From a virus, in IMG/VR virus record IMGVR_UViG_3300002242_000608, positions 11,234 to 40,083 of that record: a stretch of 28,850 nucleotides of DNA; one strand, written 5' to 3'. Below the pieces are notes generated by a model. That model was given only the letters and a program-made list of their open reading frames with translations, ran no database searches and had not been told where the DNA came from. Every line of letters begins with the position of its first letter. Positions within the stretch are counted from its first letter, which is position 1. Below, piece by piece: positions 16,516-24,365 of the stretch. Position numbers and translations under genes: made by a program.

Positions 16516-16833
16516 CTATACTTCTTTAACTTTTTCATAATGTTCTAAAGTTAAAAACTCTTCTGTTTTTTCTCTGCCTAGATAAGTAGTAACAATTTTT
16601 CTACCATCATGATATGTTCCTTTCTTCTGAAGAAAGTATCCTGCTTTTATAAGTTTCTTTCTTACTTCTTGTACTTTTCTGATAGACCACTCTAAGGCAT
16701 GTGCTGCTTTCTTATCAGTAAATTCAAAATCCTCTATCCCTGCTTTAGATAAATAATACTCAAAAAGAATTACAGCAGAGTCTGAATTACATCTATTCAT
16801 AATCTCTACTTTATCTTTTAAGCGTAAATACAT
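16516..16833 (-). CDS. small winged-helix DNA-binding protein
   Basis: From ATG 16833 the protein is 105 aa. The core FTDKKAAHALEWSIRKVQEVRKKLIKAGYFLQKK followed by a basic beta hairpin (GRKIVTTYLGREKTEEF) fits a winged helix, in which the helix starting near EWSIRKVQ would read DNA. AGGAG lies 10 nt before this ATG. An in-frame ATG at 16950 would give 144 aa with a 39-residue N-terminus of unlike composition; its GAGGT is only 3 nt away, so it is less favoured. It may be a transcription regulator or a replication-initiator-like protein. Placed just after a long leader, it could control this operon (inference). Confidence 0.7.
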   Translation of the reverse strand: MYLRLKDKVEIMNRCNSDSAVILFEYYLSKAGIEDFEFTDKKAAHALEWSIRKVQEVRKKLIKAGYFLQKKGTYHDGRKIVTTYLGREKTEEFLTLEHYEKVKEV

Positions 16834-16960
16834 ATTACTAGGTCTCCTCTTAGTTTTCTGCTTGAAGCAGACTGTGTTATAGTTATGCATAGTTATCCTA
16901 ATAAGTAACGAAAGTAACAAGATTGTCTCTACACGATCTTGTAGATACATAGTACCTCAG

Positions 16961-17062
16961 CTACAACTTCTTGTCGATAAACACCCTTTTAGCAACAACT
17001 TTATGTAGGTAAAAAATACTGCTTAAAGCTACTGCTAGAGGGCGTTTACGTAAGATTTCCAT
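16961..17062 (-). CDS. 33-aa basic peptide
   Basis: ATG 17062 is preceded by AGGAG at 8 nt spacing, and the frame runs 33 codons to TAG at 16961-16963. The product MEILRKRPLAVALSSIFYLH... is basic with a short hydrophobic centre (about residues 9-19). It is the first ORF after the 143-bp non-coding leader and lies just before the winged-helix gene. The strong ribosome site is the main support. It could be a small regulator or a leader peptide. Confidence 0.55.
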   Translation of the reverse strand: MEILRKRPLAVALSSIFYLHKVVAKRVFIDKKL

Positions 17063-17205
17063 AAATAGTCTCCTACATAACTAAAGGAATACTAAAGAGT
17101 ATATGCGCTGACGACTGGGTATAAAGCTAAGATATAAGCCTCTTGAAACTAGTTGCTATTGGTTAATCCACATTACTTATAACGATAGATACAAGAAACG
17201 CTACC
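17063..17205 (-). promoter_or_regulatory. 143-bp non-coding leader
   Basis: No ORF fits between the GIY-YIG gene and the 33-aa ORF. The stretch is AT-rich, contains one arm of the inverted repeat at 17140-17225, and carries TATA-like words (TTATAAG, TTATATC, TTTATAC) without a convincing -35 partner. It is the longest gap in the replication block and the likely site of a promoter for the polymerase operon. A tRNA was looked for and not found. Confidence 0.4.
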
Positions 17206-17225
17206 TTAGCCTCTAGTTTCAGGAG
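17140..17225. repeat. 13-bp inverted repeat, one mismatch, 60-bp spacer
   Basis: The arms at 17140-17152 (CTCTTGAAACTAG) and 17213-17225 (CTAGTTTCAGGAG) pair at 12 of 13 positions. The second arm lies in the last codons of the GIY-YIG gene and the first in the non-coding leader. In the transcript it could close a large stem-loop. No U-run follows it. Confidence 0.75.
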
Positions 17226-17640
17226 AATCTTTAATAAGTCCGTCAAGAGCATTATCAAAATACGTTCCTGAAATATTTTTATTTAGGTACTCGTTAGAAA
17301 ATAAGGCTTCAAGCTGAAATAACAAAGAAGCTTCTAAATACGAAGCAGTTCTTTTATCAGAACATTGATAAAGAATTTCTTTTTTAACTATCGCTGGGCA
17401 TTCTGATTTATCCAAGCTGCCTTCGTAATTCATAAAGGGTAAATCTGTAATTTCCTTACGAACAAAGTTTTTACGTATTGCTAATTGAGCTTTTGTAGGT
17501 TTTTTTCTTCTTACGGCTCTTACCTGTTTTTTACCTATATATTTTTTACCTCCTTCATAATGAATAAGGTAAACAATAGCTGTGCAATCAGGGTGTAAAT
17601 CTGCATGAGATGAAATACTATTTTCGTCATAAATCCACAT
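17206..17640 (-). CDS. GIY-YIG nuclease-like protein
   Basis: The N-terminal half has AIVYLIHYEGGKKYIGKKQVRA, matching the two-strand GIY-YIG core (VYLI...KKYIGKK) of a phage subfamily, followed by a basic stretch AVRRKKPTKAQ. SYLEASLLFQLEAL further on supplies a plausible catalytic Glu. It could be a freestanding selfish nuclease or a host-DNA-degrading enzyme. The start is taken as ATG 17640 (AGAGG 6 nt upstream, 144 aa) rather than the TTG 6 nt earlier. It overlaps the 70-aa gene by 14 bp. The 3' end carries one arm of a 13-bp inverted repeat. Confidence 0.7.
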   Translation of the reverse strand: MWIYDENSISSHADLHPDCTAIVYLIHYEGGKKYIGKKQVRAVRRKKPTKAQLAIRKNFVRKEITDLPFMNYEGSLDKSECPAIVKKEILYQCSDKRTASYLEASLLFQLEALFSNEYLNKNISGTYFDNALDGLIKDSPETRG

Positions 17641-17839
17641 ATTCAACCTCTTTTAAAAGTTCAGAACATCCTGAATCTTTTATTCGTTCTAGTAGGTGCT
17701 TATCAGAGTAGTCTTGTTCTAAATCATCATAAACACTATCGTATGCAAGTTGCATCAGCACACTAAGATCCATAGTCTCCATTTGGTATGTAGCATAAGC
17801 ATCCATAAGAAATTCTGCATTACCTATTTTTTTACTCAT
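17627..17839 (-). CDS. hypothetical acidic protein, 70 aa
   Basis: A perfect AGGAGG lies 8 nt before ATG 17839, and the ATG overlaps the TGA of the zinc-ribbon ORF (ATGA). The protein is acidic (many Asp and Glu, for example DSVYDDLEQDYSDK) and mostly helical. No domain was recognised. Acidic small phage proteins often inhibit host DNA-binding enzymes, but nothing specific supports that here. Confidence 0.75.
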   Translation of the reverse strand: MSKKIGNAEFLMDAYATYQMETMDLSVLMQLAYDSVYDDLEQDYSDKHLLERIKDSGCSELLKEVEYVDL

Positions 17840-17964
17840 TTTTTAAGCCTCCTCATTTGACAAGTTACACATTGAGCATTATCAGTAACTTTATAATGAC
17901 TCATATATTTTTTACACGTTTTACATTTTACGAGTATCGCACTTCTCCAGTTTCCTATATCCAT
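17836..17964 (-). CDS. 42-aa zinc-ribbon protein
   Basis: ATG 17964 is preceded by GGAGG at 8 nt, at the end of the primase gene, and the TGA overlaps the next ATG (ATGA). The product has two CxxC knuckles 14 residues apart (VKCKTCKK ... AQCVTCQM) and a basic tail RRLKK, the pattern of a single zinc ribbon. It probably binds nucleic acid or a polymerase subunit. Encoded directly behind the primase, it could serve as a detached zinc-binding module for it (inference). Confidence 0.85.
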   Translation of the reverse strand: MDIGNWRSAILVKCKTCKKYMSHYKVTDNAQCVTCQMRRLKK

Positions 17965-17966
17965 GA

Positions 17967-20168
17967 CTATAACCTCCGTAAAGCAGGTGCTATTAATGTT
18001 TTTTCTAACCTGTATTTTCCCATAGGAACAATCCAGTAATCATTAATTTCATATGCAAGATTTTTTAAATAATCTGCATCAGCTCCTAAATCAATAGCAA
18101 ATGCTAAAGCTCTATACATTTTAATAGACCTTTCTCCTTTCTCTGCTGCAAAAGCAAATCCAAATGTCTCTTTAGGGTCGTCTAAGCGTTGCTGACGGAC
18201 TTTAGGAGTTAAACTGGTAGTAGGAGTAGGTTTGTCCTTAATAATCTCTCTAGCCTGATCTATGAGCTTCTTACTAGGTAATGTTTCCCCTTCTAACTGA
18301 GTAAGAATTTCTCTATCCGCAAAAGAAAAGAATATCTGACTTTTAGGAAGAACATCTACCACTAGACCTAACTCTTCTCCTACAGTAGAAACTAAAGCTT
18401 TCCAGGTCACTTCATCTACATCAACAATAGAATCAAATTCTAAAAGTATTCGAAATTTATAATGATTTTCAGGATCACTTGTCAATGCAATATGGTGGTT
18501 ATACTGATTTAAGAGAATATGAGCTTCTTCATAAGTTAAGAAGGATTTATCTACATCCAAAACTATGAACTTAGCTCCTCCTATTACGTTATCTTTATGT
18601 CTAATACCTCCATCAAACATGAAAGGAGAATAGACAGCATTTTCTTGAAGTAAAAGACTTAATTCAGGAAATTCTGTTTCATAAAACTTATAACCTTTAT
18701 GGCATTTATCTTCTGCGTAAACTTTAAAGTCTGAGTCTTTCTTATCAGTGTCATACACAATATAAGAAACCCCAATAATATCTGTTTTAACTATTTCTTT
18801 ATACTCAATACCTGCACCAGTAAATGAATAGTTTCCTGTTTCATCATAGCTATTAGCCATAACTACCAATTCTTCTACTTTAGATTTAGATGCTCCTGCA
18901 CCACTTATATAAGAGAGTTTTTTCAATTCATGTAACGAAAGGAAAAACTGTCTATCTTGAGCACTAAATTTACACATATCCACAAGTTGTTCATAAGGCT
19001 CTTTAACCAACTCTTTTTCAAATTGTTGTAAATCTGGAGCTAGTAGTTCTACAGTATTAATTGCTGTAGCATAATGTTCTTCACTAATACTTTCTGATCT
19101 ATCTAAAATTGCATAAGCACCAGAAAGTTTTAAAGCTAACCATTGTTTATGCTTCTGACTTAATTTAGAAATAGGAAATTTATTAGATATTTCATCACTT
19201 CTAATAACGTTGTACTCTAAGTACACGTCAAATAACTTATTAGCATTTTCTGAAATTATCAAAGGCGTTGTTGAAGCATCTGAAAGTAGGGTATCAGTGT
19301 AATTACCTACTTCTTCTTGTGCAGCAAGTACTCTTGCACGTTCTTCATTACGATACTCATAAAGCTCCTCAATAGTTTTAAAGGATACGCTTTTAGGCAC
19401 CTCAGGAGTAAATGAAAACATACTCCTACGAGCTAACTGTGTATTAAAAGCAAGCTTAAATTTATTTTTGATTTCATTATTAAACAATAGAGCTTCTTGA
19501 GATCCAAAGAATAAAGCATTAACAGGTAATCCTTTTATTGTTGCTGTTTGGTTCTCTACAGACTTAACAATCTTAGCATCAATATTTCCCAAATCATAAG
19601 CTACAGAAATAGCTTTAATAATATCAGACATATTTGAATTAGTTTGTAATTCAGAACCTATTTCTGAAGAAGTAACTGAACCAGCTCCAACAGCGTAAGT
19701 AGCGATTTCTGAAAAATGATGAATTAATCCTTCTACTGTTCCTAATCCTGCTTGTAACGGTTTAGGTTTTTTATAAAATTGTTGCCAATTTTCAGAAGAA
19801 CCGGTTACTGCATCTGCTTCACGTTTAGCTGCTTCTCTTGCTAATGATTTACGTTCTGCTTCTATCGTATCATAACCTCCCTGAAGGGACTTTCTAATAG
19901 CGTTTAAGGATTTATCCTTTGATGTACCCGAAGCACTAAGAGCGAAGACTATAGCGTTTACAGGAACTAAAGTACCATCATACAATTTAATTGATTTTCT
20001 CAAATGAGAAACGAAAGTAATTAGCTCTGAAAGTGTAATAGCTAACTTAAGCTTAAAAGGAACTTCTCCTGCTATCGTATCCATACTTAAACCAACTATT
20101 TTAGGATACCTAGGGGTTCTTGCTGTTCGCTCTTCCACATAGGACTGTAATAATTGTTTATTTGACAT
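17967..20168 (-). CDS. helicase-like (DUF3987-type) and AEP primase fusion
   Basis: This 733-aa protein has an N-terminal part resembling phage DUF3987 proteins, with a P-loop-like AIVFALSASGTSKDKSLNAI near residues 72-91, in which the usual GK(S/T) is replaced by SKDKS. About residues 525-640 look like an archaeo-eukaryotic primase: FIVLDVDKS (D538, D540 metal site), HYKFRILLEF, and VVDVLPKSQIFFSFADRE. A helical C-terminus follows (RSIKMYRALAFAIDLGADADYL), like PriCT modules. The order helicase-like then primase is reversed from T7 gp4. N4 carries a similar large primase gene (gp42/43). The start ATG 20168 overlaps the preceding TAA (TAATG), with GAGGT upstream. It should prime DNA synthesis for the phage polymerase. 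Confidence 0.75.
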   Translation of the reverse strand: MSNKQLLQSYVEERTARTPRYPKIVGLSMDTIAGEVPFKLKLAITLSELITFVSHLRKSIKLYDGTLVPVNAIVFALSASGTSKDKSLNAIRKSLQGGYDTIEAERKSLAREAAKREADAVTGSSENWQQFYKKPKPLQAGLGTVEGLIHHFSEIATYAVGAGSVTSSEIGSELQTNSNMSDIIKAISVAYDLGNIDAKIVKSVENQTATIKGLPVNALFFGSQEALLFNNEIKNKFKLAFNTQLARRSMFSFTPEVPKSVSFKTIEELYEYRNEERARVLAAQEEVGNYTDTLLSDASTTPLIISENANKLFDVYLEYNVIRSDEISNKFPISKLSQKHKQWLALKLSGAYAILDRSESISEEHYATAINTVELLAPDLQQFEKELVKEPYEQLVDMCKFSAQDRQFFLSLHELKKLSYISGAGASKSKVEELVVMANSYDETGNYSFTGAGIEYKEIVKTDIIGVSYIVYDTDKKDSDFKVYAEDKCHKGYKFYETEFPELSLLLQENAVYSPFMFDGGIRHKDNVIGGAKFIVLDVDKSFLTYEEAHILLNQYNHHIALTSDPENHYKFRILLEFDSIVDVDEVTWKALVSTVGEELGLVVDVLPKSQIFFSFADREILTQLEGETLPSKKLIDQAREIIKDKPTPTTSLTPKVRQQRLDDPKETFGFAFAAEKGERSIKMYRALAFAIDLGADADYLKNLAYEINDYWIVPMGKYRLEKTLIAPALRRL

Positions 20169-20980
20169 TACGCACCAACCTCGAATTTAACAGATTCAAA
20201 AAATTCAACCTCTTTAAACTCCTTACCTAAATTCATAGTTTTATCTATAGTTGTTGCAGTACCATAGCCAGGAGCTAAGGTATTACCATAGAAATTTTCT
20301 AAGATAGCAAACATAAATTTACGAAGAAGTCTGTCATTAAGTACTGATGACATTACTCCAATATCCTTAAACTCTTTATGACTAAACAAGGGAATAGATA
20401 AAAACATACTTTTACTTCCTGAAACACCTGTAGCAGGAAATACTAAAGTAATCTTAATAAAGATATGTTGACGTTCTAACTCCTCAACTGTAGCTAGTAA
20501 TTTAGCCATATTCTTCATAATATCTTCATTTTTAACATAATAAGGGTAACTAATATTTATGAATAGTTCATAAAATAAATCAATATATTTTTTAGTAGGT
20601 GTAATAACACAATCAGGTTCTCCTGCAGCGTATTTTCCTACGTCAATACCTACTTGAGTACCCTCAGTAGCGTATTTAAAAGCTTCATAAATTTCTTCAG
20701 TAATCAATCCCCGTTTGTGCAGATTACTTCTAACCAAATTACGAATACTCTCTTGTTTTTCAGGAGTAATCATAGGTTTTTTAGCAATTAAGTCTTTAAC
20801 TGCTTGTTTATAGCTAACTCCACAGTAATTATCTTGGTGTTGTGATAAGTTTTTCACTACTTGAACAAAGTGATGAACATTTCGAAACTCAAAGTTATCT
20901 GTAAATTCCATTTTTCCCTTCCACGGAAATATGTCGTTTAAAGGTAACGAAGTATTAAATTCTTTTAAAAGCTTATGCAT
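20168..20980 (-). CDS. MoxR-partner protein, 270 aa
   Basis: The gene directly follows the MoxR-like ATPase and overlaps it by 8 bp. AGGAG lies 7 nt before ATG 20980 (an ATG one codon earlier is also possible). The frame is open further upstream to 21016, without a better start. It contains the conserved-looking segment GIDVGKYAAGEPDCVI near the middle and ends FKVEFF-like in a charged C-terminus. N4 gp24/gp25 are a comparable MoxR-ATPase and VWA-type partner pair (from memory). The MIDAS motif DxSxS of a true VWA domain was not seen here, so this may be a derived partner. The function is unknown. Confidence 0.7.
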   Translation of the reverse strand: MHKLLKEFNTSLPLNDIFPWKGKMEFTDNFEFRNVHHFVQVVKNLSQHQDNYCGVSYKQAVKDLIAKKPMITPEKQESIRNLVRSNLHKRGLITEEIYEAFKYATEGTQVGIDVGKYAAGEPDCVITPTKKYIDLFYELFINISYPYYVKNEDIMKNMAKLLATVEELERQHIFIKITLVFPATGVSGSKSMFLSIPLFSHKEFKDIGVMSSVLNDRLLRKFMFAILENFYGNTLAPGYGTATTIDKTMNLGKEFKEVEFFESVKFEVGA

Positions 20981-21743
20981 CATAATTCTCCTGTAATTGT
21001 GCCCAAAGTTGATCAACAGATGTAATATCTTCTTGCTTAACTTTTTCTTTCGGTTTAGTTATTAAGTACTCTTCATATAAAGCAGAGTTATTTTTTAAAA
21101 GTACTTCTTTAACATAATCTTTTGTTAAATTTAGTGCTTTTCTCTTATTTAAACGAATAGTGTCCCTCATAGATATATGAATATCTACGTTATGTTTTTC
21201 GATTACTCTACGAATAGCTAAGGTTTCTTTATAAGTTTCTTCAGAAACTAATGAGGCTTCTAACTTTTTGTCTCTATTAACTCCTACCTTATCAAACCTA
21301 TCTAAGGAAGCAGCATCTAATTGTGCTCTTCCTGTGTAATGACTGTGGTCATCAAAAGGATTTGCTGTAGCAACTAGTCTAAAATCTTTATGTATTTCTA
21401 CAATAGTATCAGGAAAACTTACATACCCATTTTCTAAAGTATTTAAAGACAGTATAACATTAGGATCAGCAGCATCTATTTCATCAAATAGAAAAATTCC
21501 ACCTTCCTCTACTGCCTTTCTAAATAATGATGGAATATAAATGCCATTAACATTCATAAATCCCATAATATGAGATAACGTAGTTTGACGAGTCATAGAT
21601 AACACGTAAAAAGGTAACTCTAACGCTTCAGAAACTTGATTAACTAAAGTAGTTTTTCCGCTTCCCCTCTCTCCATGTAAAAGAACGGGAATATTTGCAT
21701 TTATTAAAGTACTGATTTCAGGAAACTTATAATGTTTAGTCAT
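20973..21743 (-). CDS. MoxR-like AAA+ ATPase
   Basis: The 256-aa protein has Walker A GERGSGKT at 24-31, Walker B IFLFDEID (D87, E88), sensor 1 LVATANPFDD and an arginine-finger region ASLDRFDKV, which together fit the MoxR/CbbQ branch. MoxR proteins act as remodelling chaperones, usually with a VWA-domain partner encoded next door; here the partner is the following gene. AAAGGAG is 7 nt before the ATG, which overlaps the end of the 194-aa gene by 8 bp (ATGACTAA). The target in phage infection is unknown. Confidence 0.88.
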   Translation of the reverse strand: MTKHYKFPEISTLINANIPVLLHGERGSGKTTLVNQVSEALELPFYVLSMTRQTTLSHIMGFMNVNGIYIPSLFRKAVEEGGIFLFDEIDAADPNVILSLNTLENGYVSFPDTIVEIHKDFRLVATANPFDDHSHYTGRAQLDAASLDRFDKVGVNRDKKLEASLVSEETYKETLAIRRVIEKHNVDIHISMRDTIRLNKRKALNLTKDYVKEVLLKNNSALYEEYLITKPKEKVKQEDITSVDQLWAQLQENYDA

Positions 21744-22320
21744 TAGTAGCTCCTTTGTAAACTAAAGTTACAGGATGTTTAAAATCCTTTTTAATTAACA
21801 TGCAATAAAAAATATACGCTTTTAAGTCTTCCTTACTATTTACAGGTAATTTAGCAGCGTCATCTTTAAAAAGATTTAAACTATGAAAATCTTTAATAGT
21901 AGTATCCATTTCACGAAGGTACCGTAAATTATTAAATACCCCTAAATCAATAGGGGATTCTTTAGAGTCTCCAAAAATAGAATAGATATAAGCAATAGCC
22001 AGAGAAGTTTTTTGTTCTTTTAATATTGCCATTTCTGTTTCAGAAACATATTGTGAAAGATTATGTAAATATAAAAATACCTCCCTAGTTATTTCAAATT
22101 TTGGATTTTGTTCTATAAATACAAAGTATTTAGTTACCCAAGAGACTTCATTAAGTTTATTTAACTCCTCTCTAACTTTTTCAATCCCTAAAAAATAAAT
22201 ACTTGCAGTAAGACTTAAAGTAGTACGGTTAGGAACTCCTTTACCCCCTTCTAACAGTTTTTTATACACCGTAGTTATCGGAGTATCCTCTGATACAAAG
22301 GGTAAAAATCGAGATGTCAT
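21736..22320 (-). CDS. hypothetical helical protein, 194 aa
   Basis: The 194-aa protein is predominantly helical and Leu/Lys-rich, with no cysteine cluster, signal peptide or nucleotide-binding motif. GGGAG lies 8 nt before ATG 22320 and is only a few nt beyond the U-run of the terminator at 22332-22368. It overlaps the MoxR-like gene by 8 bp and is probably co-translated with it, so a role with the MoxR system is possible. No family was recognised. Confidence 0.8.
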   Translation of the reverse strand: MTSRFLPFVSEDTPITTVYKKLLEGGKGVPNRTTLSLTASIYFLGIEKVREELNKLNEVSWVTKYFVFIEQNPKFEITREVFLYLHNLSQYVSETEMAILKEQKTSLAIAYIYSIFGDSKESPIDLGVFNNLRYLREMDTTIKDFHSLNLFKDDAAKLPVNSKEDLKAYIFYCMLIKKDFKHPVTLVYKGATND

Positions 22321-22331
22321 TTGTATTCTCC

Positions 22332-22368
22332 CAAAAAATAAGCCCCAACATACAAGTATGCTGAGGCT
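22332..22368 (-). terminator. rho-independent terminator after the 114-aa gene
   Basis: In the transcript a 13-bp stem (22356-22368 with 22341-22353, three G-U pairs, 2-nt loop) is followed by UUAUUUUUU. It lies 20 bp past the stop of the 114-aa gene and directly before the ribosome site of the next gene. This leaves almost no room for a new promoter, so partial read-through is likely. Confidence 0.88.
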
Positions 22369-22387
22369 TTTTACTTAATCTTTACAG

Positions 22388-22732
22388 TTATAAAGAACCG
22401 AAAGAAACTTTCTTTCCTAAGTTTACTAAAATCGGATTTGTTGCAATTAATGCTTCTGCAGTTTTAGCTGCGTTAACACCTTCAGTAGCATTTGTACTTT
22501 CTATAACTTCTTGAAGAATGTTATTAACCTGGATACTTGCCAATTCTAATTGTGATTCTTCAGAAAGTGCCGATAATGGAAATATGCCTGTAACTGTTGT
22601 GACTTCTGGAACACTAATAACTGCTTCTCTGTTACCATAAGATTTTCGAGTATCTGCAACAATACTTGCAATCTTCATTATTTTTTCACTTGGTTCTTCA
22701 GAACTGTGAAGGATTTCTGTAATAGTACTCAT
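22388..22732 (-). CDS. hypothetical protein, 114 aa
   Basis: AGGAG is 9 nt before ATG 22732. The protein is acidic in its first part and Ala/Val-rich later (TNATEGVNAAKTAEALIATNP), probably helical, with no known motif. It stands apart from its neighbours: a 25-bp inverted-repeat element lies before it, and a strong terminator closes it 20 bp after the stop. It may therefore be expressed more highly than the genes downstream, which is typical of an abundant small early or middle protein (inference). Confidence 0.8.
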   Translation of the reverse strand: MSTITEILHSSEEPSEKIMKIASIVADTRKSYGNREAVISVPEVTTVTGIFPLSALSEESQLELASIQVNNILQEVIESTNATEGVNAAKTAEALIATNPILVNLGKKVSFGSL

Positions 22733-22752
22733 TAAAATTTACTCCTAAATAT

Positions 22753-22777
22753 GTTTACTTTTAAAAGGTAAGTAAAC
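22753..22777. promoter_or_regulatory. inverted repeat before the 114-aa gene
   Basis: GTTTACTT (22753-22760) and AAGTAAAC (22770-22777) form a perfect 8-bp inverted repeat with a 9-nt spacer, between the helicase stop and the ribosome site of the 114-aa gene. There is no U-run on the minus strand, so it is not a terminator for the helicase gene. It could be an operator, or a stem in the leader. Confidence 0.5.
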
Positions 22778-22782
22778 TTAAC

Positions 22783-24183
22783 CTATCGGGATAACTCATT
22801 AGCATTATTAAGTATTCTACCTGCTCTAGAAGCTGCAACATAAAAACATTTAAACAATGTTTGTTGTTTTTCTACGTTTTCTTCTCCTGCTTGTTTAGCT
22901 TCTGCAATAAGGCTATCAAACTCTTCAGCTAAAGTTACAGTTTCAAATTCTAAACCTTTAGCGGTATAGACCGTAGCAATAGTATAATCATCTTGTTGTT
23001 TATGACTTTTAACTTTTTTATAAATATCAAATAAATTAATATTTCTTCTCTGTAATCCTAAAAGTAAACGAACTGCACTATGCACTTCTGAGTCATCTAG
23101 CTTTTTTAATACATAAGAAAAAAATGACTTATACTTACCACTCGAGTCTGATTTCCAATCATTAAAAACATCTTGAAGATACTTATACTGGGATTGATAA
23201 ATCTCTCTTTCATTACTTGCAGATAAAACAGCAAGAGAACATGCAAAAATGTCTGCAGGTTTTCTAAGTAACTTAAAACTTTTACCCTCTCCTAGCCTAT
23301 ATGCAAGCTCTTTAATGATAGAACCATTAGTCATGGTACAGTAAAGAGATTTGCCGTTCTCTACGGGCGTATCAGAGCCTGTAAATTTAAAATCACTAGA
23401 AACATAGCTTTGCATAAACTGTTCAATCTTATAAGCAATCTCTTTACTACACCTAAAAGATTGCGTTAAAGAATAAATAGGAATGTCTTTTAATTCTTCA
23501 AATCCATTCACTAAATTCATAAAACTATATATTGCTTGATGAGGGTCACCTATACCTAATTTTTTAGGAGCATCTAATAGTTTAAAAATTTCTAAAGCTA
23601 CCGCAGTAGTATCATTAATTTCATCTAAGATTACTAAGTCGTAATGGCATACTTTTGGGTCTTCTATTAACATTAAGTGAAAATACTTAAGCATAAAGCT
23701 AAAGCTCCAAGGTAACTCTTTATCTAACATTTTATGAACAGTATCTAAAGACGTTTGAATAAGTAATGGTCTATTCTTAGGCTTTCCAAAGTAGTCCTCA
23801 AAGAACTCCCACATATCTGAAGATGCAGATACAAAAAAGCTTTCTATCGCTTGAAGAACTTCGTATTTTTGTCCATAAGTAAGAGAATTAGGTAAATCAC
23901 GATAATTCGTAGACCTAATTTCTCCTTTTGGTTGAGAATACCTATAAGCTAATGAATGAAGAGTTTTACACTCTACTAAATTGGTTCCAAATCGTTTTTT
24001 ACCAGACTCTACAATAGCTTTATTAAAAGCAGTATAAAGAACTTTTGCAGGAGACAGGGCATTAATTACTTGTTCAGCTAAAAATGTTTTACCTGTTCCA
24101 GGTCCTGCTGAAACTAATATCATTCCATCTTCATGAACTAAATGCTCCTTACTTTCAAATTGCTCAGGAGTTAGTTTAATCAT
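22783..24183 (-). CDS. SF1 (UvrD/Rep-like) DNA helicase
   Basis: The 466-aa protein has the superfamily 1A motifs in order: Q-like TPEQFESKEH, I SAGPGTGKT (K32), Ia KTLHSLAYRY, II LVILDEIND (D187, E188), III LGIGDPHQAIYSF, IV LTQSFRCSKEI, V ATVYTAKGLEFETVTL, and VI FYVAASRAGR. It is shorter than UvrD (about 720 aa) with reduced 1B/2B domains, as is usual for phage helicases such as the N4 helicase. It should unwind DNA 3'-5' at the phage fork or in recombination. The start ATG 24183 overlaps the TGA of the 59-aa gene (ATGA), so it depends on the chain of small genes upstream. Confidence 0.93.
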   Translation of the reverse strand: MIKLTPEQFESKEHLVHEDGMILVSAGPGTGKTFLAEQVINALSPAKVLYTAFNKAIVESGKKRFGTNLVECKTLHSLAYRYSQPKGEIRSTNYRDLPNSLTYGQKYEVLQAIESFFVSASSDMWEFFEDYFGKPKNRPLLIQTSLDTVHKMLDKELPWSFSFMLKYFHLMLIEDPKVCHYDLVILDEINDTTAVALEIFKLLDAPKKLGIGDPHQAIYSFMNLVNGFEELKDIPIYSLTQSFRCSKEIAYKIEQFMQSYVSSDFKFTGSDTPVENGKSLYCTMTNGSIIKELAYRLGEGKSFKLLRKPADIFACSLAVLSASNEREIYQSQYKYLQDVFNDWKSDSSGKYKSFFSYVLKKLDDSEVHSAVRLLLGLQRRNINLFDIYKKVKSHKQQDDYTIATVYTAKGLEFETVTLAEEFDSLIAEAKQAGEENVEKQQTLFKCFYVAASRAGRILNNANELSR

Positions 24184-24359
24184 ATTTTATCCTTAAATTC
24201 TGGTTTAGGTTTTACCCGATAATAAAGATCATTTCCTGCATAAGGTTCTTCTACAGGATCAAACCAATTTTCACCATCTATGGATACCTCAATATCTTCA
24301 TCTATTTCTTTGCCCATTTGCCAAAGAAAGATGTTAGCTGCATCATTACACACTTTCAT
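24180..24359 (-). CDS. small phage protein, 59 aa
   Basis: ATG 24359 has AAGGT 8 nt upstream, and the TGA overlaps the helicase ATG. The product is acidic and contains EVSIDGENWFDP and a C-terminal YYRVKPKPEF, a pattern shared by many small phage proteins (short beta domain, W and YRVKPKP conserved). The function of that group is not known. The coupling to the helicase gene is the strongest evidence that it is real. Confidence 0.8.
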   Translation of the reverse strand: MKVCNDAANIFLWQMGKEIDEDIEVSIDGENWFDPVEEPYAGNDLYYRVKPKPEFKDKI

Positions 24360-24365
24360 AGTTAT

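Noticed and set aside
16834-16950. 39-residue N-terminal extension of the winged-helix protein
   Set aside because: The upstream ATG has GAGGT only 3 nt away and the extension differs in composition. ATG 16833 has AGGAG and begins at the conserved-looking core. Not fully excluded.
17063-17205. tRNA gene in the non-coding leader
   Set aside because: GGTTAATCC looked like a T-loop, but no 7-bp acceptor stem or D-arm could be matched on either strand.
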